Below are positions 43,852 to 52,266 of a stretch of 64,000 nt of DNA, in pieces (position 1 is the first letter of the stretch; the number at the start of each line of letters is the position of its first letter). A program made the position numbers and the translations under genes. The notes below the pieces were generated by a model. It was not told where the DNA came from, did no database searches, and saw only the letters and a list, made by a program, of their open reading frames with translations. Where the stretch lies: assembly GCA_016178705.1 (NCBI GenBank), contig JACOST010000005.1:62001-126000 (forward strand), in the 5' to 3' direction. Origin of the DNA: Deltaproteobacteria bacterium. GTDB taxonomy: Bacteria; Desulfobacterota; Binatia; HRBIN30; JACQVA1.

Positions 43852-44712
43852 ATGGCCGGACGCGTCTCCTCCGCGAGCAGCGGGATCATTACGCTGCTCA
43901 CCGACTTCGGTACGTGCAACGCCTTCGTCGGCATCATGAAGGGCGTCATTCTTGGCGCCTACCCGCGTGCGCGGCTCGTCGATCTGACGCATGATCTCGA
44001 TTCGCAAGACGTGCTCGGGGGCGCGCTGCTACTGCGCAGCGCGGTGCCGTACTTTCCGTGCGGGACCGTCCATCTCGCGGTGGTCGACCCAGGGGTTGGC
44101 AGTTCGCGCCGCGGCCTAGTGATCGCCACGCGGACAGCCCTCTTGGTCGGACCCGACAACGGGATACTGTCGCTGGCGGCGCGCGCGCTCGGTGGTGGGC
44201 GGGCGCAGGCGCTGGACATCGATCAGCTGGTCGCTCGACGGATCGTGCGCGCACCGGTGAGCCAAACCTTTCACGGACGCGACGTGTTCGCGCCGATTGC
44301 GGCGCACCTGGCGAAGGGTCGGCCGTTGAGATCGCTCGGCCCGGCGGTGGATCGGATTGTGGAGCTCGCGCTGCCGGCGTGTCGGATCACGCGTACCCAG
44401 ATCGTGGGGGAAGTGATCTACATCGACCGCTTCGGCAATCTCATCACCAACATCGGGGCCGAAGACCTCAACGAACTGGCTTCCTATTCTCCTGCATCGC
44501 TTTCCGTTAGCATCGGGCGCGTGCGCAGCGATGATATCGACGGACTGGTTCCGGCATACGCGAGCGTGCCGCAAGGAACCCCGTTGGCGATCCTCGGCAG
44601 CTGGGGACAGCTCGAAATCGCGGTGCGCGACGGCAACGCGCGGCAGCGGCTCAGCGCCCGCTGCGGTACACCGGTGCGAGTCACGGTGAACGGCAACGCG
44701 CTGAAGCGTTGA
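43852..44712 (+). CDS. SAM hydroxide adenosyltransferase family protein (DUF62)
   Basis: A 286-residue protein from the ATG at 43852, which avoids the overlap of the longer reading frame. Family marks are IITLLTDFGTCNAFVGIMKG, VHLAVVDPGVGSSRRGLVI, LLVGPDNGILS, then IYIDRFGNLITNI and a C-terminal beta barrel. The family includes SAM hydrolases that split SAM into adenosine and methionine, and the fluorinase and chlorinase of secondary metabolism. Hydrolase activity is the most likely role here. The next gene starts within four bases of its stop if its TTG start is used. Confidence 0.85.
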   Translation: MAGRVSSASSGIITLLTDFGTCNAFVGIMKGVILGAYPRARLVDLTHDLDSQDVLGGALLLRSAVPYFPCGTVHLAVVDPGVGSSRRGLVIATRTALLVGPDNGILSLAARALGGGRAQALDIDQLVARRIVRAPVSQTFHGRDVFAPIAAHLAKGRPLRSLGPAVDRIVELALPACRITRTQIVGEVIYIDRFGNLITNIGAEDLNELASYSPASLSVSIGRVRSDDIDGLVPAYASVPQGTPLAILGSWGQLEIAVRDGNARQRLSARCGTPVRVTVNGNALKR

Positions 44713-44735
44713 GCGAAGGAGAGTCGGAATCTCAG

Positions 44736-45809
44736 ATGCGGGTATTTCGCAGGCAACCAGCTGTCGACGAGTACTACTCGACCACCGCGCCGGCACCAAC
44801 CTGGGCGCCACCAGCAGCACGCGTGCGGCGACAGCGCGGGCCGTGGCTGCACGTCATCTTGTTTGCGGCGACCTTCGTGACCACGTCGATGGCGGGAGCG
44901 CGCGAAGCCGGCGTCGACCCGTTCGCGGCCGTCGGCAACCTCCGTGCCGGTTTTCCGTTTTCGATCACGTTGATGTCGATCCTGTTGTTTCACGAGATGG
45001 GGCATTACATGCTGTCGCGCGCTCACGGCGTGCGGGCGAGCTTGCCGTATTTCATTCCGGCGCCGCCGATTTTCATCGCCGGCACGTTTGGGGCATTCAT
45101 CCGCATGGAATCGGCGCCACGTAGCCGGCGGGCGCTGTTTGATGTCGGCGCCGCCGGACCGTGGGCGGGCTTCATGGTCGCGGTCCCGGCCATCGTCGTG
45201 GGGTTGAGGATGTCGCAGATCGTGCCCCTCGGCGCCAATGCGGGCGGCGACATGTTGGGCGAATCGGTGATCTTCTCGCTGCTCAGCCGGTTGACGCTCG
45301 GAGTGCTGCCCGACGACGTGATGATTCAGCTCCATCCGATCGCGATGGCGGGATGGTTCGGCTTGTTCGTCACATCGCTGAATCTCCTGCCGGTCGGGCA
45401 ACTCGATGGCGGACACGTGACCTACGCCATGTTCGGCCCGCGGCACCGCTGGGTGGCGCGGGCGTTTCTCGCGGTGATTTTGTTCCTGTCCACGCAGGGG
45501 TGGCCCGGCTGGCTGTTCTGGGCTGTGCTCGTGACTTTTCTCGGCCTCGATCATCCGCCCACGATGGATTGGTGGACGCCGCTCGACGGCCGGCGGCGCT
45601 TGGCGGCCTGGTTGACCGTCGCCTTGTTCGTGCTCACGTTCATGCCAGCACCGTTCTGGTTCAGCGCGGCGAAGTCACAGTTTGAAGGGGAGAAGACACC
45701 GGTGGCATTCAACCTGCGGACGCCGCGACGGCACGGGCCACGGTACGTCTTCGGCGGCCATCCGATCGTGCCGCTTCAACCCACGGTAGCGAAAGGCATC
45801 CGGCTATGA
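44736..45809 (+). CDS. Site-2 protease family (M50) membrane metalloprotease
   Basis: From the ATG at 44736 the protein is about 357 residues; a TTG at 44709 overlapping the SAM hydrolase stop is an alternative. It is multi-pass. The zinc motif is ILLFHEMGHYMLSR (HExxH) and the third ligand lies in NLLPVGQLDGGHV (NxxPxxxLDG), which settles the family. No PDZ domain is evident, so it differs from RseP and resembles the short M50 proteins of plants and cyanobacteria. It could cleave membrane-bound substrates. Its stop overlaps the dCMP deaminase start by four bases. Confidence 0.88.
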   Translation: MRVFRRQPAVDEYYSTTAPAPTWAPPAARVRRQRGPWLHVILFAATFVTTSMAGAREAGVDPFAAVGNLRAGFPFSITLMSILLFHEMGHYMLSRAHGVRASLPYFIPAPPIFIAGTFGAFIRMESAPRSRRALFDVGAAGPWAGFMVAVPAIVVGLRMSQIVPLGANAGGDMLGESVIFSLLSRLTLGVLPDDVMIQLHPIAMAGWFGLFVTSLNLLPVGQLDGGHVTYAMFGPRHRWVARAFLAVILFLSTQGWPGWLFWAVLVTFLGLDHPPTMDWWTPLDGRRRLAAWLTVALFVLTFMPAPFWFSAAKSQFEGEKTPVAFNLRTPRRHGPRYVFGGHPIVPLQPTVAKGIRL

Positions 45810-46258
45810 GCGAGCGTCCAAGTTGGGATCAGTACTTCATGACCATCACTCGGCAAGTGGCCGAGCGGTCGACCTGCGCGCGCGCCAAGGTAGGTGCGGT
45901 CATCGTGCGCGACCGTAGCATTCTCGCCACCGGCTACAACGGCTCGCCGGCGGGTCTACCTCACTGCCTCGACGTTGGCTGCTTGATCTACCGCTCACAG
46001 ACCCCGAGCGGTGACAGCGAGGAGAACTGCTTCCGCACCATTCACGCCGAGATCAACGCCATCGCGCAAGCGGCGAAAAATGGCGTCTCGATCCGCGACG
46101 CGTCGATCTACATCACTCACACACCCTGCATTCACTGCTTCAAGGTCTTGATCAATACCGGCATCACCCGCATCTGCTATGAGCGCGCGTACAAGCTGGC
46201 GACCATCGAGGAGCTCCTTCGCTTTACCAACGTCGCGCTGGAACAGATTTCCTCGTAG
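45806..46258 (+). CDS. dCMP deaminase (ComEB/cytidine deaminase-like)
   Basis: A 150-residue protein. The zinc site is complete: IHAEINAI (HAE) and THTPCIHCFKVL (PCxxC). SWDQYFMTITRQVAERSTCA and KVGAVIVRDRSILATGYNGS are typical of dCMP/deoxycytidylate deaminases. It makes dUMP for dTMP synthesis. It is coupled to the M50 protease gene. The stop codon sits in the left arm of a perfect 13-base hairpin. Confidence 0.92.
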   Translation: MSERPSWDQYFMTITRQVAERSTCARAKVGAVIVRDRSILATGYNGSPAGLPHCLDVGCLIYRSQTPSGDSEENCFRTIHAEINAIAQAAKNGVSIRDASIYITHTPCIHCFKVLINTGITRICYERAYKLATIEELLRFTNVALEQISS

Positions 46259-46289
46259 GAGCGCGACGGGAGTCGACGCTCCTACGAGG
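46251..46289. terminator. Perfect 13-bp hairpin spanning the dCMP deaminase stop
   Basis: CCTCGTAGGAGCG at 46251-46263 pairs exactly with CGCTCCTACGAGG at 46277-46289 across a 13-base loop. The TAG stop of the deaminase is at 46256-46258, inside the left arm. No T-run follows, so it is terminator-like or a copy of the GTAGGAGCG intergenic repeat. Confidence 0.6.
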
Positions 46290-46328
46290 TGCGCATCGCC
46301 CTAGGAGGGGGGGCGGGCGGCGCAATGA

Positions 46329-46718
46329 TCAACCGGCAACGGCCTGGCTAACGGCAGCCGACCCCTGATACTCGCGTCGCTGCCGGAGCCATACCTCTTC
46401 GGCGCGGGCGGTGTAGCGGCGCACCCGTATTGGCCGCTGTCCGTCCGTGGGCCGAAGGACGACCCGGCGGACGTAGTCCGCATTCAGGCCGAGCGCCTCG
46501 CAAATGCTGCTGAACGCGAACGGGGCAGCTTGATCGTTGGATGCAAACCACGCTCGCTCGCGTAACCACGCGCGATACGACCGGATGTTGGGGGTGGTCG
46601 GCCGGTCGTTCGTGTAGGACCGGATCGCGTCAATCAGGACCGCCAGCATCAGACGGCGTTCACCGTCTTCTGGCAGCACGTTGAGAAACTCGATGCCTCG
46701 TCCTCGGGTCCTGGCCAT
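46329..46718 (-). CDS. Small putative DNA-binding protein, deltaproteobacterial-type
   Basis: A 129-residue protein from the ATG at 46718, preceded by GAGGAGGATGAC. It has VLPEDGERRLMLAVLIDAIR, then AWLRERAWF and PFAFSSICEALGLNADYVRR; the last looks like a helix-turn-helix. Similar small proteins with this order are common in deltaproteobacteria, but I cannot name a family with confidence. A perfect 8-bp palindrome 82 bases upstream could be its own operator. It is flanked by the response regulator and the dCMP deaminase hairpin. Confidence 0.65.
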   Translation of the reverse strand: MARTRGRGIEFLNVLPEDGERRLMLAVLIDAIRSYTNDRPTTPNIRSYRAWLRERAWFASNDQAAPFAFSSICEALGLNADYVRRVVLRPTDGQRPIRVRRYTARAEEVWLRQRREYQGSAAVSQAVAG

Positions 46719-46775
46719 GTCATCCTCCTCGCGCTTCGAGGATAGCGACGACGCGCAGGGATCGACAATCGCGTC

Positions 46776-46796
46776 TTTTGGGCATTTTGCCCCAAA
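46776..46796. promoter_or_regulatory. Hairpin TTTTGGGCA/TGCCCCAAA upstream of the small regulator
   Basis: TTTTGGGCA at 46776-46784 pairs with TGCCCCAAA at 46788-46796 (one mismatch) around a three-base loop. It lies between the response-regulator stop and the small regulator, on the minus-strand path. No T-run follows on the minus strand. It may be a weak terminator of the two-component genes or an operator half. Confidence 0.4.
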
Positions 46797-46799
46797 CAA

Positions 46800-46817
46800 C
46801 AGGTGATGGATCACCTG
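46800..46817. promoter_or_regulatory. Perfect palindrome CAGGTGAT-GG-ATCACCTG, operator-like
   Basis: Eight-base perfect arms with a two-base spacer, 82 bases before the ATG of the small HTH-like protein and 36 bases beyond the response-regulator stop. The size and symmetry fit a dimeric regulator site. Confidence 0.5.
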
Positions 46818-46852
46818 CCGCGTGCGACAGTAGGGGATACCCTGGGATTGGG

Positions 46853-47476
46853 CTAGTTAACCATCCCGTGCCGGATCGCGTAGCGAACCAGCTCGGCGGT
46901 GGAGTGCAGGTCGAGCTTATCGATGATGTGTTTGCGGTGGGTCTCGACGGTGTTGACGCTGAGCCCAAGAACCTCGGCAACTTCCCGATTGGTGCGACCG
47001 GAACAGATCATGGCGAGGACTTCGCGCTCGCGTGGGCTGAGGACATCAGGGGAGCGGCTCCCTTCCACCGACACCGCGCGCGCCAGCGTGCCGCTATAGT
47101 AGGTTTCGCCACGACGGACGGCGAGCACGGCCTCGACCAAGTCTTCGTCGTCGGTATCCTTAAGAAGATAGCCCTTGGCGCCCGCACTGATACTCTGACG
47201 CACGTACTGTTCGTCGGCATGCATCGAGAGCATCAGCACCTGGGTACCGGGCGTGGCGGTGGTAATCCGCCGCGTCGCCTCGATGCCGTTGAGACCCGGC
47301 AGGCTCACGTCCATGAGCACGACATCGGGGTGCAACGCCGAGGTCACAGTGACCGCCTCGGCGCCGTCACCGACTTCACCGACGACCTCGATCTCCCTGG
47401 TTGATTCCAGGATCTTGCGCAGCCCTCGCCGCACCACGGTGTGGTCGTCGACCAGCAGCACACGCACCTTATCCAT
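46853..47476 (-). CDS. NarL/FixJ-family response regulator (first of two)
   Basis: A 207-residue protein from the ATG at 47476 (47494 also possible). The receiver domain has the acidic pair in VLLVDDHTVVRRGL, the phospho-acceptor aspartate in VVLMDVSLPGLNGIE and the lysine in GYLLKDTDDEDL. A LuxR-type helix-turn-helix follows: LSPREREVLAMICSGRTNRE and LGLSVNTVETHRKHIIDKL. It is about half identical by eye to the neighbouring regulator at 47580, so the two arose by duplication. It is 103 bases from that gene and co-directional. Confidence 0.9.
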   Translation of the reverse strand: MDKVRVLLVDDHTVVRRGLRKILESTREIEVVGEVGDGAEAVTVTSALHPDVVLMDVSLPGLNGIEATRRITTATPGTQVLMLSMHADEQYVRQSISAGAKGYLLKDTDDEDLVEAVLAVRRGETYYSGTLARAVSVEGSRSPDVLSPREREVLAMICSGRTNREVAEVLGLSVNTVETHRKHIIDKLDLHSTAELVRYAIRHGMVN

Positions 47477-47579
47477 GGCGAGATCCTGTTGCATCCGATC
47501 AGACGCAGTCTACGGCCGACCAGCGGCCTCAACAATACCGTGAACTAGTGAATTCACCCACCCAAGGCAGGGGAGCCGC

Positions 47580-48227
47580 CTACTGGACCATGCCCTTGCG
47601 CACGGCAAAGCGAACGATCTCGGCGGTGTTGTGCAAGTCGAGCTTGTCCATGATGTGCTTGCGATGGCTCTCTACCGTGCTGACCGCCACGCTCAAGACC
47701 TGCGCGACCTCCTTGTTGCTTTTGCCCTCGGCAACCAACTGCAGCACCTCCCGCTCGCGGTCGGAAAGCCCGCCCATCTCTTCATCAGCCGGCGGCGCAC
47801 CGTCCTGCAGATATCCGTTGAGCAATATCTTCGACACCGCAGGACTGAAGTACGATCCGCCGGCGTCGAGCGCCGTCACCGCCTTGAGCAGATCGTTGTC
47901 ATCCGCGTCCTTGAGCAGGTACCCCTGGGCGCCCGCGCGTAGACTCTGGCGAATGTAGGCGTCGTCGGCGTGCATCGACAGGATCAGCACTTTGGTAGCC
48001 GGTGCGGCTTTGGCAAGCTGGCGGGTGACCTCTATTCCATTCAGTTCCGGCAAGCTGATGTCGATGACCGCCACCCCTGGCTTGAGCCGCTGCACCGCGT
48101 CGAGCGCCGCGCGGCCATCGCCAACCTCGCCGACGATCTCGACCGCCGGATCCAACTCGAGGATGCGCCGCAGCCCCTGGCGCACCACCGTATGATCCTC
48201 AACCAACAAGACGCGAATCTTCGCCAT
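47580..48227 (-). CDS. NarL/FixJ-family response regulator (second, kinase-linked)
   Basis: A 215-residue protein from the ATG at 48227 (48248 possible). It has VLLVEDHTVVRQGLRRILEL, a phospho-acceptor in VAVIDISLPELNGIEV, and a LuxR-type DNA-binding domain (LSDREREVLQLVAEGKSNKE, then STVESHRKHIMDKLDLHNTA). Its start lies inside the end of the sensor kinase gene (29 bases overlap), so this regulator is the direct partner of that kinase. The first regulator may be a second output of the same kinase. Confidence 0.92.
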   Translation of the reverse strand: MAKIRVLLVEDHTVVRQGLRRILELDPAVEIVGEVGDGRAALDAVQRLKPGVAVIDISLPELNGIEVTRQLAKAAPATKVLILSMHADDAYIRQSLRAGAQGYLLKDADDNDLLKAVTALDAGGSYFSPAVSKILLNGYLQDGAPPADEEMGGLSDREREVLQLVAEGKSNKEVAQVLSVAVSTVESHRKHIMDKLDLHNTAEIVRFAVRKGMVQ

Positions 48228-49554
48228 ACTCTTCGTCACTGTCCTCAATGGCCGCTGTGAGCGGAATCGTCAATGCCACGCGAGTGCCCGCCCCTCGCTG
48301 CGATTCGACGGTAAACTCTCCGCGATAGGTCGCCACACGCTCGCGCATCCCAATCACGCCCATGCCGTGATCGACCGGCGGGCGGGCGAGAAATGCAGTG
48401 GCATCGAAGCCGACCCCGTCATCGTGGATCTCCAGGCGCGCGACCGCAGGATCCACCGTGAACCGCACAGTAACGTGCTGCGCGTTGGCATGACGCGCCA
48501 CGTTGGTGAGTGCCTCCTGCAGGACGCGGTAGAGCGCTACTTCGATCGTCCGCGGTAAGCGGGTTTCCGCCGGCGGAGCTTCCAACGCGATGGCGACCTG
48601 CGTGCGCTGGCTGAAGCGCGCGATATAGGACTGCACCGCAGGTACTAACCCGAGGTCGTCGAGCACCGCCGGGCGCAACAGCTGCGACAGATTGCGTACG
48701 CTCTGGAGCACGGTGCCGATCTGCTCGCGCGCTTCGTGGACGCGGCTGCGGACCGGACTGTCCGGACCCAGTTCCCGTTCGATCAAACCGAGATCCATAC
48801 GTACTGCCGTGAGGGCTTGGCCGAGGTCGTCGTGCAGCTCGCGCGCCAACCGGCGCAACGTCCGCTCGCTCACCTGCATCACGGTCTGCGACAGTCGACG
48901 GAGATGATCTTGATCGACCAGCGACGCTTGGTACAGGGAATTCTTCTCCTCGACCGTGACCGCCAGCCGCGTCTCTCGTTCTTGTAAGATCCGAAAGAAC
49001 CGCAGGCCCCCGAGTAGGAGGATGGCAAAAATCAGCCCTTCGAAGGCGAGCGTCAAGCGTTGGCGCGCTAGCATCGGCACTTGATCGAGCGCGCCTGTCG
49101 GCGCGTAGCCCGCCTGTTCGATTGCGATCAGACTCAGCGCGATCACGGTCGTCGCGGCTAGGCATTGGATGCCAATGTCCGCACCGAAGATCAGGCCGTA
49201 GCTCGTGACCTTGAGGACGAAGGTCGGAACCAGCGGGCTGTACACGCCCCCGGACCAGTACGCGGCCGCCGCCATCGGCAACAGATTCGCCGCGATGTCA
49301 AACCACATCCAATTCGGTGTCAGCGCCTCGCGGCGCTGCTGCCGGAACGAGAGGACGTTGGCCACAGCGTAGGCGGCGAAGGTGAAGTGAACCGCCCAGG
49401 CGGCGACGGTCACCCCGCTGTACAGGTGCAACAGAATCGCCCAGCACCCAGCGCCTTCGAGGGCACGCACCAGCAGCACGACTCCCGCCGCGGCGCGAAC
49501 GCGGCGATGCTGAACTTGCCCGCGCAGCACAATCTGCGTCAGATGTGACCACAT
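48199..49554 (-). CDS. NarX-like sensor histidine kinase (HisKA_3)
   Basis: A 451-residue protein. Six or so hydrophobic segments fill residues ~20-200 without a large extracytoplasmic loop. The dimerisation domain has LARELHDDLGQALTAVRMDL with the phospho-acceptor histidine. The ATPase domain shows EALTNVARHANAQHV (N box), IHDDGVGFD (G1) and GMGVIGMRERVATYRGEF. It is the HisKA_3 type that pairs with NarL-like regulators. The ligand is unknown. Overlap with the regulator gene shows a single operon of kinase plus two regulators. Confidence 0.9.
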   Translation of the reverse strand: MWSHLTQIVLRGQVQHRRVRAAAGVVLLVRALEGAGCWAILLHLYSGVTVAAWAVHFTFAAYAVANVLSFRQQRREALTPNWMWFDIAANLLPMAAAAYWSGGVYSPLVPTFVLKVTSYGLIFGADIGIQCLAATTVIALSLIAIEQAGYAPTGALDQVPMLARQRLTLAFEGLIFAILLLGGLRFFRILQERETRLAVTVEEKNSLYQASLVDQDHLRRLSQTVMQVSERTLRRLARELHDDLGQALTAVRMDLGLIERELGPDSPVRSRVHEAREQIGTVLQSVRNLSQLLRPAVLDDLGLVPAVQSYIARFSQRTQVAIALEAPPAETRLPRTIEVALYRVLQEALTNVARHANAQHVTVRFTVDPAVARLEIHDDGVGFDATAFLARPPVDHGMGVIGMRERVATYRGEFTVESQRGAGTRVALTIPLTAAIEDSDEEYGEDSRLVG

Positions 49555-49629
49555 GCACCGACTCCCCCGACACCCCGGCGGCGCGCGCCTTATAGACCGA
49601 AAGGCGAGTGATTGGAAAGACTCGCGCGC

Positions 49630-51585
49630 TCAGACGCCGCCGAGGAAGCGGCGTCGCGCTGCCTCACTGATTCCGAGGAGCTGGCCCACACGCGCCGCGA
49701 CGATCAGGCCGTAGAGATTGCTGTCGCCGACGATCTCGCGCTGCACCGGCCAGTCAGTCCCGTCCAAGTGCAACGCCGATCGACCGCCGTGCACAACCAG
49801 TTGCCCGCGATCAAAGTGGTACGCCTTGGGCAACTCGGCGGCGAGCGCGGCCAGCGACGGATCATCACCGCAGAGCAGCAACGTGCCAGCGCGACGGGTC
49901 ACGTCGTCGCACAACACCGCGATCTCCGCGCGCAACAGGGCCAAGGCCTGATGATCCTCGCTGAAGCTCGGGCTCACACTGGCGATCACCGCGATGTCCG
50001 GCCGCACGACGCGGAGATGCGCCGCCATCTCATCGGCATGGCGCACGCCGAACTCGACCACCAGCACGTCAATCGGCTTGCGGCTACATATCGCGGTCCA
50101 CACCGCGCGGCCGAATCCGCGCGTCAATGACGGCAAGCTCCGCGTGTCCATGGTGGTATCGAGAATCGCCAGCGGCAGTCCAACCTCCGTGTTGTACGAA
50201 AGCGGGTTGGCGCGCACATGCCGCTCGCCACTGAGGGCTTCGACCAGCAGGCGTTTGATCACCGTCTTGCCGCGACTGCCGGCCAGCGCGACAACCCGCG
50301 GCCGGCGCCGCGTCAGATACAAGCGCGCCAGCAGGCGCACCACCCCGACCCCGACACGGCGCCAAAGGGGACGACGTCGTCCCGCGGCAGGCAGCGGCGC
50401 CGCTGCGATCCGTGGCCCAGCGGCTGGCAGCCTTCGCGGGCCTTGGAAATACTCAGCGAGCCGTTCGAAGGCCACGTCAATGTCGCGATCGTCGCGCGCA
50501 TAGCACAGCCGGAGGTGGGCTTCGCCGGTCGGCCCAAACGCCACACCTGGCACCAGCGCGACATGGGCGCGATCCAAGATGTCGGCTGCCAGCCGACGCG
50601 AATCGCGCGCCAACGGCACGGTGTCCTTCACCCGCGGAAACACAAAGTATGAGGCGTTCGGTCGCTGGTAGTCGAACACGTCCGCCAACTCATCGAGGTA
50701 ACCGATGACGCGATCGCGCCGGCGATGAAACTGCGCGCGAAACTCCGCCACATACGGTGCCGCCAACGTCAGCGCCGCGATCGCCGCGTACTGCGACACC
50801 ACCGGCGCGCAGGTCACGAGCGTGTCGTGGACCTTGAGAATCTCCGACACCCGCTCGCGTGCCGCGTGCAAGAAGCCCACCCGCCACCCGGTCATGCCGT
50901 ACGACTTCGAGAACGACACCACCCGTACCACCCGCGGCCGCGCACTTGACTCCGCTGCCGGACTAAACGGTAGCGTGTCGCTGTACACGAAATCCTTGTA
51001 CACCTCGTCGGTCACCACCAGCAGGTTATGGCGCTCGGCGACGTCAAGCATCCGCAACGTCTGCGCCCGCGAGAAGATGGTGCCCGTCGGGTTGTTCGGG
51101 TTGCAGAGGAGAATGGCGGCGGTGCGGCGCGTCACCGCCGCCGCGATGGCATCGGGATCGAGATCGAAGTTGGCATCCTCGTTGAGCGCTACGAAGCGGG
51201 GCACGCCGCCGGCCAACCGGATGGCCGGGATATAGGACGCGTAGGTCGGCGAGGTCACCAACACTTCATCGCCGGGATTGATTGAGGTCAGCAACGTTGC
51301 GGCGATCGCTTCGATTGCACCACAGGTAATGATGATCTCGGTATCCGGATCGTAGCGCATGCCCTCGTGCAGCAGCGTTTCGGCGATCAACTCGCGCAAC
51401 TCAGGCAGGCCGGGGGTAACCGAGTATTTCGCGCACGCACCCGCGGCGAGTTTCTCGGCGACAAATTGTTTGATTGGCTCCGGCGTGTCGAAGCTCGGAA
51501 TGCCTTGCGCCAGCGAGACGACGCCGGGAATGCGGCTGGCACGCAACTCCACCGCCTTGATCGGAGACAAGTCGACCTCCGCCAT
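49630..51585 (-). CDS. Class I/II PLP aminotransferase fused to a truncated MurF-like ATP-binding domain
   Basis: A single 651-residue open frame. Residues 1-385 are a complete class I/II aminotransferase: NPNNPTGT (Asn166), VTDEVYKDF, the PLP lysine Lys227 in SFSKSYGMTGWRVGF, and the carboxylate-binding Arg359 in EAHLRLCYA. A basic proline- and arginine-rich linker (390-430) leads to residues 431-651, a Mur ligase central domain: P-loop ALAGSRGKTVIKRL (436-441), NPLSYNTEVGLPLAILDT and EIVGDSNLYGLIVAARVGQL. The MurF-like NxxNxxGxP motif reads SYNTEVGLP here. The Mur N-terminal and C-terminal domains are absent, so ligase activity is doubtful. No frameshift is seen at the junction or the end. 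Confidence 0.85.
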   Translation of the reverse strand: MAEVDLSPIKAVELRASRIPGVVSLAQGIPSFDTPEPIKQFVAEKLAAGACAKYSVTPGLPELRELIAETLLHEGMRYDPDTEIIITCGAIEAIAATLLTSINPGDEVLVTSPTYASYIPAIRLAGGVPRFVALNEDANFDLDPDAIAAAVTRRTAAILLCNPNNPTGTIFSRAQTLRMLDVAERHNLLVVTDEVYKDFVYSDTLPFSPAAESSARPRVVRVVSFSKSYGMTGWRVGFLHAARERVSEILKVHDTLVTCAPVVSQYAAIAALTLAAPYVAEFRAQFHRRRDRVIGYLDELADVFDYQRPNASYFVFPRVKDTVPLARDSRRLAADILDRAHVALVPGVAFGPTGEAHLRLCYARDDRDIDVAFERLAEYFQGPRRLPAAGPRIAAAPLPAAGRRRPLWRRVGVGVVRLLARLYLTRRRPRVVALAGSRGKTVIKRLLVEALSGERHVRANPLSYNTEVGLPLAILDTTMDTRSLPSLTRGFGRAVWTAICSRKPIDVLVVEFGVRHADEMAAHLRVVRPDIAVIASVSPSFSEDHQALALLRAEIAVLCDDVTRRAGTLLLCGDDPSLAALAAELPKAYHFDRGQLVVHGGRSALHLDGTDWPVQREIVGDSNLYGLIVAARVGQLLGISEAARRRFLGGV

Positions 51586-51640
51586 CCGCGCCGCCGCGGC
51601 AGGAACGCGCGCGCACCGAAGCTCGGCAATCGCAGCGCCA

Positions 51641-52264
51641 TCAGCGAGTCTCCGCGATCGTCAGGTGATCGACGCGATCGAGTACCTCCGCGCGCCATCG
51701 GCCATCGCGCGCGGCAACGACGTGAATCGATCCGAGATCGAGTGCCAGGTGGCTGCGGTCAGGGGTGTCGAGTTGCAGCAACTCGCTGAGGATCGTGCGA
51801 ATCACGCCCTTGTGCAGCACCATCAGCAGGGCACCGCGCGGTGCGACGTCCAGCAGCGCATGCAGCGTCGCCGCGACGCGGCGGCGAAAAGCCGCCGTCG
51901 AATCGCCGGCCGGATACTGGAAGTCGCGACGCGCCGCCAGGTGTGCCCGCCACTCGGCGTGACGCGCCGGGTCATGCGCCCGAATCTCATCGTCAGTGAG
52001 GCCCTCCCATTCACCGAAATCCACCTCGTTGAATCCGGGCAGGGCGATCACCGGTTCGCGACAAACCGAGACGATGCGCGCGCCCTCGCGCGCCCGTGAC
52101 AGGTTGCTCGCATAGACCGCCGCGAACCGCTCGCCAGCCAGCGCTGCCGCGGCGCAGCGCATCTGTGCGCGGCCGAGGTCGCTCAACCCCACGTCGGTCG
52201 CACCGTAGTAGCGAATGCTGGATTGGCCGTCCGTCTCTCCATGACGGACGAGCACGAGGCGCAT
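51641..52264 (-). CDS. Histidine phosphatase (phosphoglycerate mutase / CobC-like)
   Basis: A 207-residue protein from the ATG at 52264. RLVLVRHGETDGQSSIRYYG carries the phospho-histidine (RHGET); VDFGEWEGLTDDEI and MVLHKGVIRTIL provide the conserved acid and the second histidine region. It could be an alpha-ribazole phosphatase or a general phosphomonoesterase. The upstream MFS gene stops two bases before its start. Confidence 0.87.
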   Translation of the reverse strand: MRLVLVRHGETDGQSSIRYYGATDVGLSDLGRAQMRCAAAALAGERFAAVYASNLSRAREGARIVSVCREPVIALPGFNEVDFGEWEGLTDDEIRAHDPARHAEWRAHLAARRDFQYPAGDSTAAFRRRVAATLHALLDVAPRGALLMVLHKGVIRTILSELLQLDTPDRSHLALDLGSIHVVAARDGRWRAEVLDRVDHLTIAETR

Positions 52265-52266
52265 AG

